Source of the DNA: Bact-19 sp038319215
GTDB lineage: Bacteria; Bacteroidota; Bacteroidia; Bacteroidales; ML635J-15
Length of the DNA: 5,581 bases
Assembly (NCBI GenBank): GCA_038319215.1
Contig: JBBQCZ010000212.1
Location: 1-5,581 of the forward strand
Reading direction: 5' to 3'
A program made the position numbers and the translations under genes. Shown here piece by piece: positions 4,261 to 5,581 of this stretch (the stretch's first letter is position 1; the number at the start of each line of letters is the position of its first letter). Under the pieces are notes generated by a model. That model was not told where the DNA came from, made no database searches, and worked only from the letters and a program-made list of their open reading frames with translations.

Positions 4261-5581
4261 ATGAGCATACTTGTAAATATTGAAGACTTACTTTCAGGCA
4301 AAGTTGTTGAAGGTACACGAATGGAATTTAAGGAAGGCTGGAATCCAACTTCAACAATGCGTTCTGTTTGTGCTTTTGCTAATGATTTTGAAAATGAAGG
4401 TAGTGGATATATTATTATTGGAGTTAAAGATAAGAATGGAAAACCGGTTAGACCAGTTGAGGGCTTTAATCCCGATAAATTAGAAAGCGTTGAAAAAGAA
4501 CTGGTAGGTTTTTGTAACCTTATTAAACCATCTTATTTTCCTCGTTTATCACTTGAAGAAATTGATGGGAAATATGTTTTAGTAATTTGGGTTCCCTCTG
4601 GAAGCAACAGACCATATAAAGTTCCCGATGATGTAATTTCAAAAAACAAAGTTTATAATTACAGAATACGATATAGGTCAAACAGTATTGTCCCTAACAA
4701 TGAGCAAGAAACCGAATTGATTCAACTAACAGCTAAAGTACCATTTGACGACAGGGTTCATACTAATTTTAGCGTAGAAGAGTTAGATTACTCATTAATG
4801 CGTGAACATCTGGCTAAAACAAAGAGTAGATTGTACGAAGAAAGTGCAAACATAAATACAAAGGAATTAGCCGAGCGTATGAATCTAATCCAAGGCGCCG
4901 ATGAGCATTTGTTTCCAAAAAATGTTGGGTTGTTGATGTTTACTAAAGATCCTGAAAAATATTTTAAAGGAGTTAGAATTGAAGTTGTAAAATTTCCAAA
5001 AGGTCCAGGATCAAAAGAATTTGATGAACAAATATTTACTGGTCCAATACAGAAACAACTAACGGATGTTTTGTCATATATTAAAAATAATATAGTTAAA
5101 GAAAGAGTTATTAAACATTCTGATCGTGAAGAATCAGATAGAGTATTTAATTATCCGTATGCTGCAATCGAAGAGGCTCTTTCAAATGCTGTTTACCATC
5201 GTAATTATGAGCTTCAAGACCCAATTGAAGTAAGAATTTTACCAGAAGCTATTGAAATAATAAGTTATAATGGTGTTGATCCATCTTTAAAACAAAGAGA
5301 TTTTGATAAAGGTATGGTTCGTGGTCGCAGATATAGAAATAGAAGAATCGGTGAGTTTTTAAAAGAACTTCGCTTAACAGAAGGCAAAGGAACCGGAATC
5401 CCAGCTATATATAAATCTTTACTTGATAATGGTTCGGAGAAACCAATTTTTGACACTAACGACCCAGAACGTAGTTTTTTTATTTCCGAAATTCCTATTC
5501 ATAAAGAATTTAAGGAACTAAGTAGTAACCAAGTAAAAGCATTGATTATCAGAACGTTGGATGACGTAAAACATCTTTGTG
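4261..5581 (+). CDS. AlbA_2 (Schlafen-type) DNA-binding and GHKL-like ATPase protein (3' partial)
   Basis: The frame is open from ATG 4261 to the right edge: 440 residues, no stop. Residues about 9-135 match the AlbA_2 / AAA_4 domain (VVEGTRMEFKEGW at 15-27, NEGSGYIIIGVKDKNG at 45-60, a YRIRYRSNS strand near 134-142), seen in putative transcriptional regulators and in Schlafen proteins. Residues about 295-395 match the RecG-C-like HATPase_c_4 family: EEALSNAVYHRNY (304-316, N309 in the nucleotide-binding N box), IISYNGVDPSL (333-343), RNRRIGEFLKELRL (359-372) and the glycine loop EGKGTGIP (374-381). A C-terminal winged helix is common in the family and may begin near 420. ATG 4261 is preferred, with a weak GAAG nine bases upstream. 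It follows hsdS by 384 bases of repeats, so it probably has its own control and may bind those repeats (inference). Such genes are recurrent accessories in type I loci; their role is not settled. Confidence 0.93.
   Translation, partial: MSILVNIEDLLSGKVVEGTRMEFKEGWNPTSTMRSVCAFANDFENEGSGYIIIGVKDKNGKPVRPVEGFNPDKLESVEKELVGFCNLIKPSYFPRLSLEEIDGKYVLVIWVPSGSNRPYKVPDDVISKNKVYNYRIRYRSNSIVPNNEQETELIQLTAKVPFDDRVHTNFSVEELDYSLMREHLAKTKSRLYEESANINTKELAERMNLIQGADEHLFPKNVGLLMFTKDPEKYFKGVRIEVVKFPKGPGSKEFDEQIFTGPIQKQLTDVLSYIKNNIVKERVIKHSDREESDRVFNYPYAAIEEALSNAVYHRNYELQDPIEVRILPEAIEIISYNGVDPSLKQRDFDKGMVRGRRYRNRRIGEFLKELRLTEGKGTGIPAIYKSLLDNGSEKPIFDTNDPERSFFISEIPIHKEFKELSSNQVKALIIRTLDDVKHLC

Overview
The window is the middle of a type I restriction-modification locus from an AT-rich bacterium, most likely a member of the Bacteroidota. 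That placement is an inference from the low G+C, the A-rich start contexts with little Shine-Dalgarno sequence, and the style of the HsdM, GxxExxY, DUF1016 and AlbA_2/ATPase proteins. All genes lie on the + strand.

Layout: (1) 2-1486, the C-terminal three quarters or so of the methyltransferase subunit HsdM, cut by the left edge. (2) 1534-1908, a small GxxExxY protein (PD-(D/E)XK-like fold). It sits inside a 505-bp segment, 1486-1990, whose ends are imperfect inverted repeats (GTCTTAACC ... GGTTAAGAC). (3) 1992-2492, a DUF1016 N-terminal-domain protein without its usual C-terminal nuclease domain. Its first 13 residues copy the start of HsdS. (4) 2497-3876, a full-length two-TRD specificity subunit HsdS. 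(5) 3877-4260, an AT-rich gap without a convincing gene. It is filled by an array of TAGAC-centred repeats (22-bp units) running into a second array with 28-bp units built from alternating ACGATA and TATCGT hexamers. (6) 4261 to the right edge, a large AlbA_2 (Schlafen-type) plus GHKL-like ATPase protein, cut by the right edge. HsdR is not in the window.

How it works together: HsdM and HsdS form the modification enzyme, with HsdS choosing the split DNA target and HsdM making N6-methyladenine. An HsdR subunit encoded outside the window would add cleavage. The AlbA_2/ATPase gene is an accessory gene of the kind often found in type I loci, and the repeat arrays in front of it are candidate operator sites.

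The main novelty candidate is the hsdM-hsdS junction. Removing 1486-1990 in silico joins the hsdM reading frame to a TAA stop immediately followed by an ATG. The GxxExxY segment therefore looks like a discrete cassette dropped between two directly abutting genes. Next to it, the 5' end of hsdS has been duplicated around a DUF1016 fragment, also 505 bp apart. The same junction has apparently accepted two separate insertions, each linked to a PD-(D/E)XK nuclease family.
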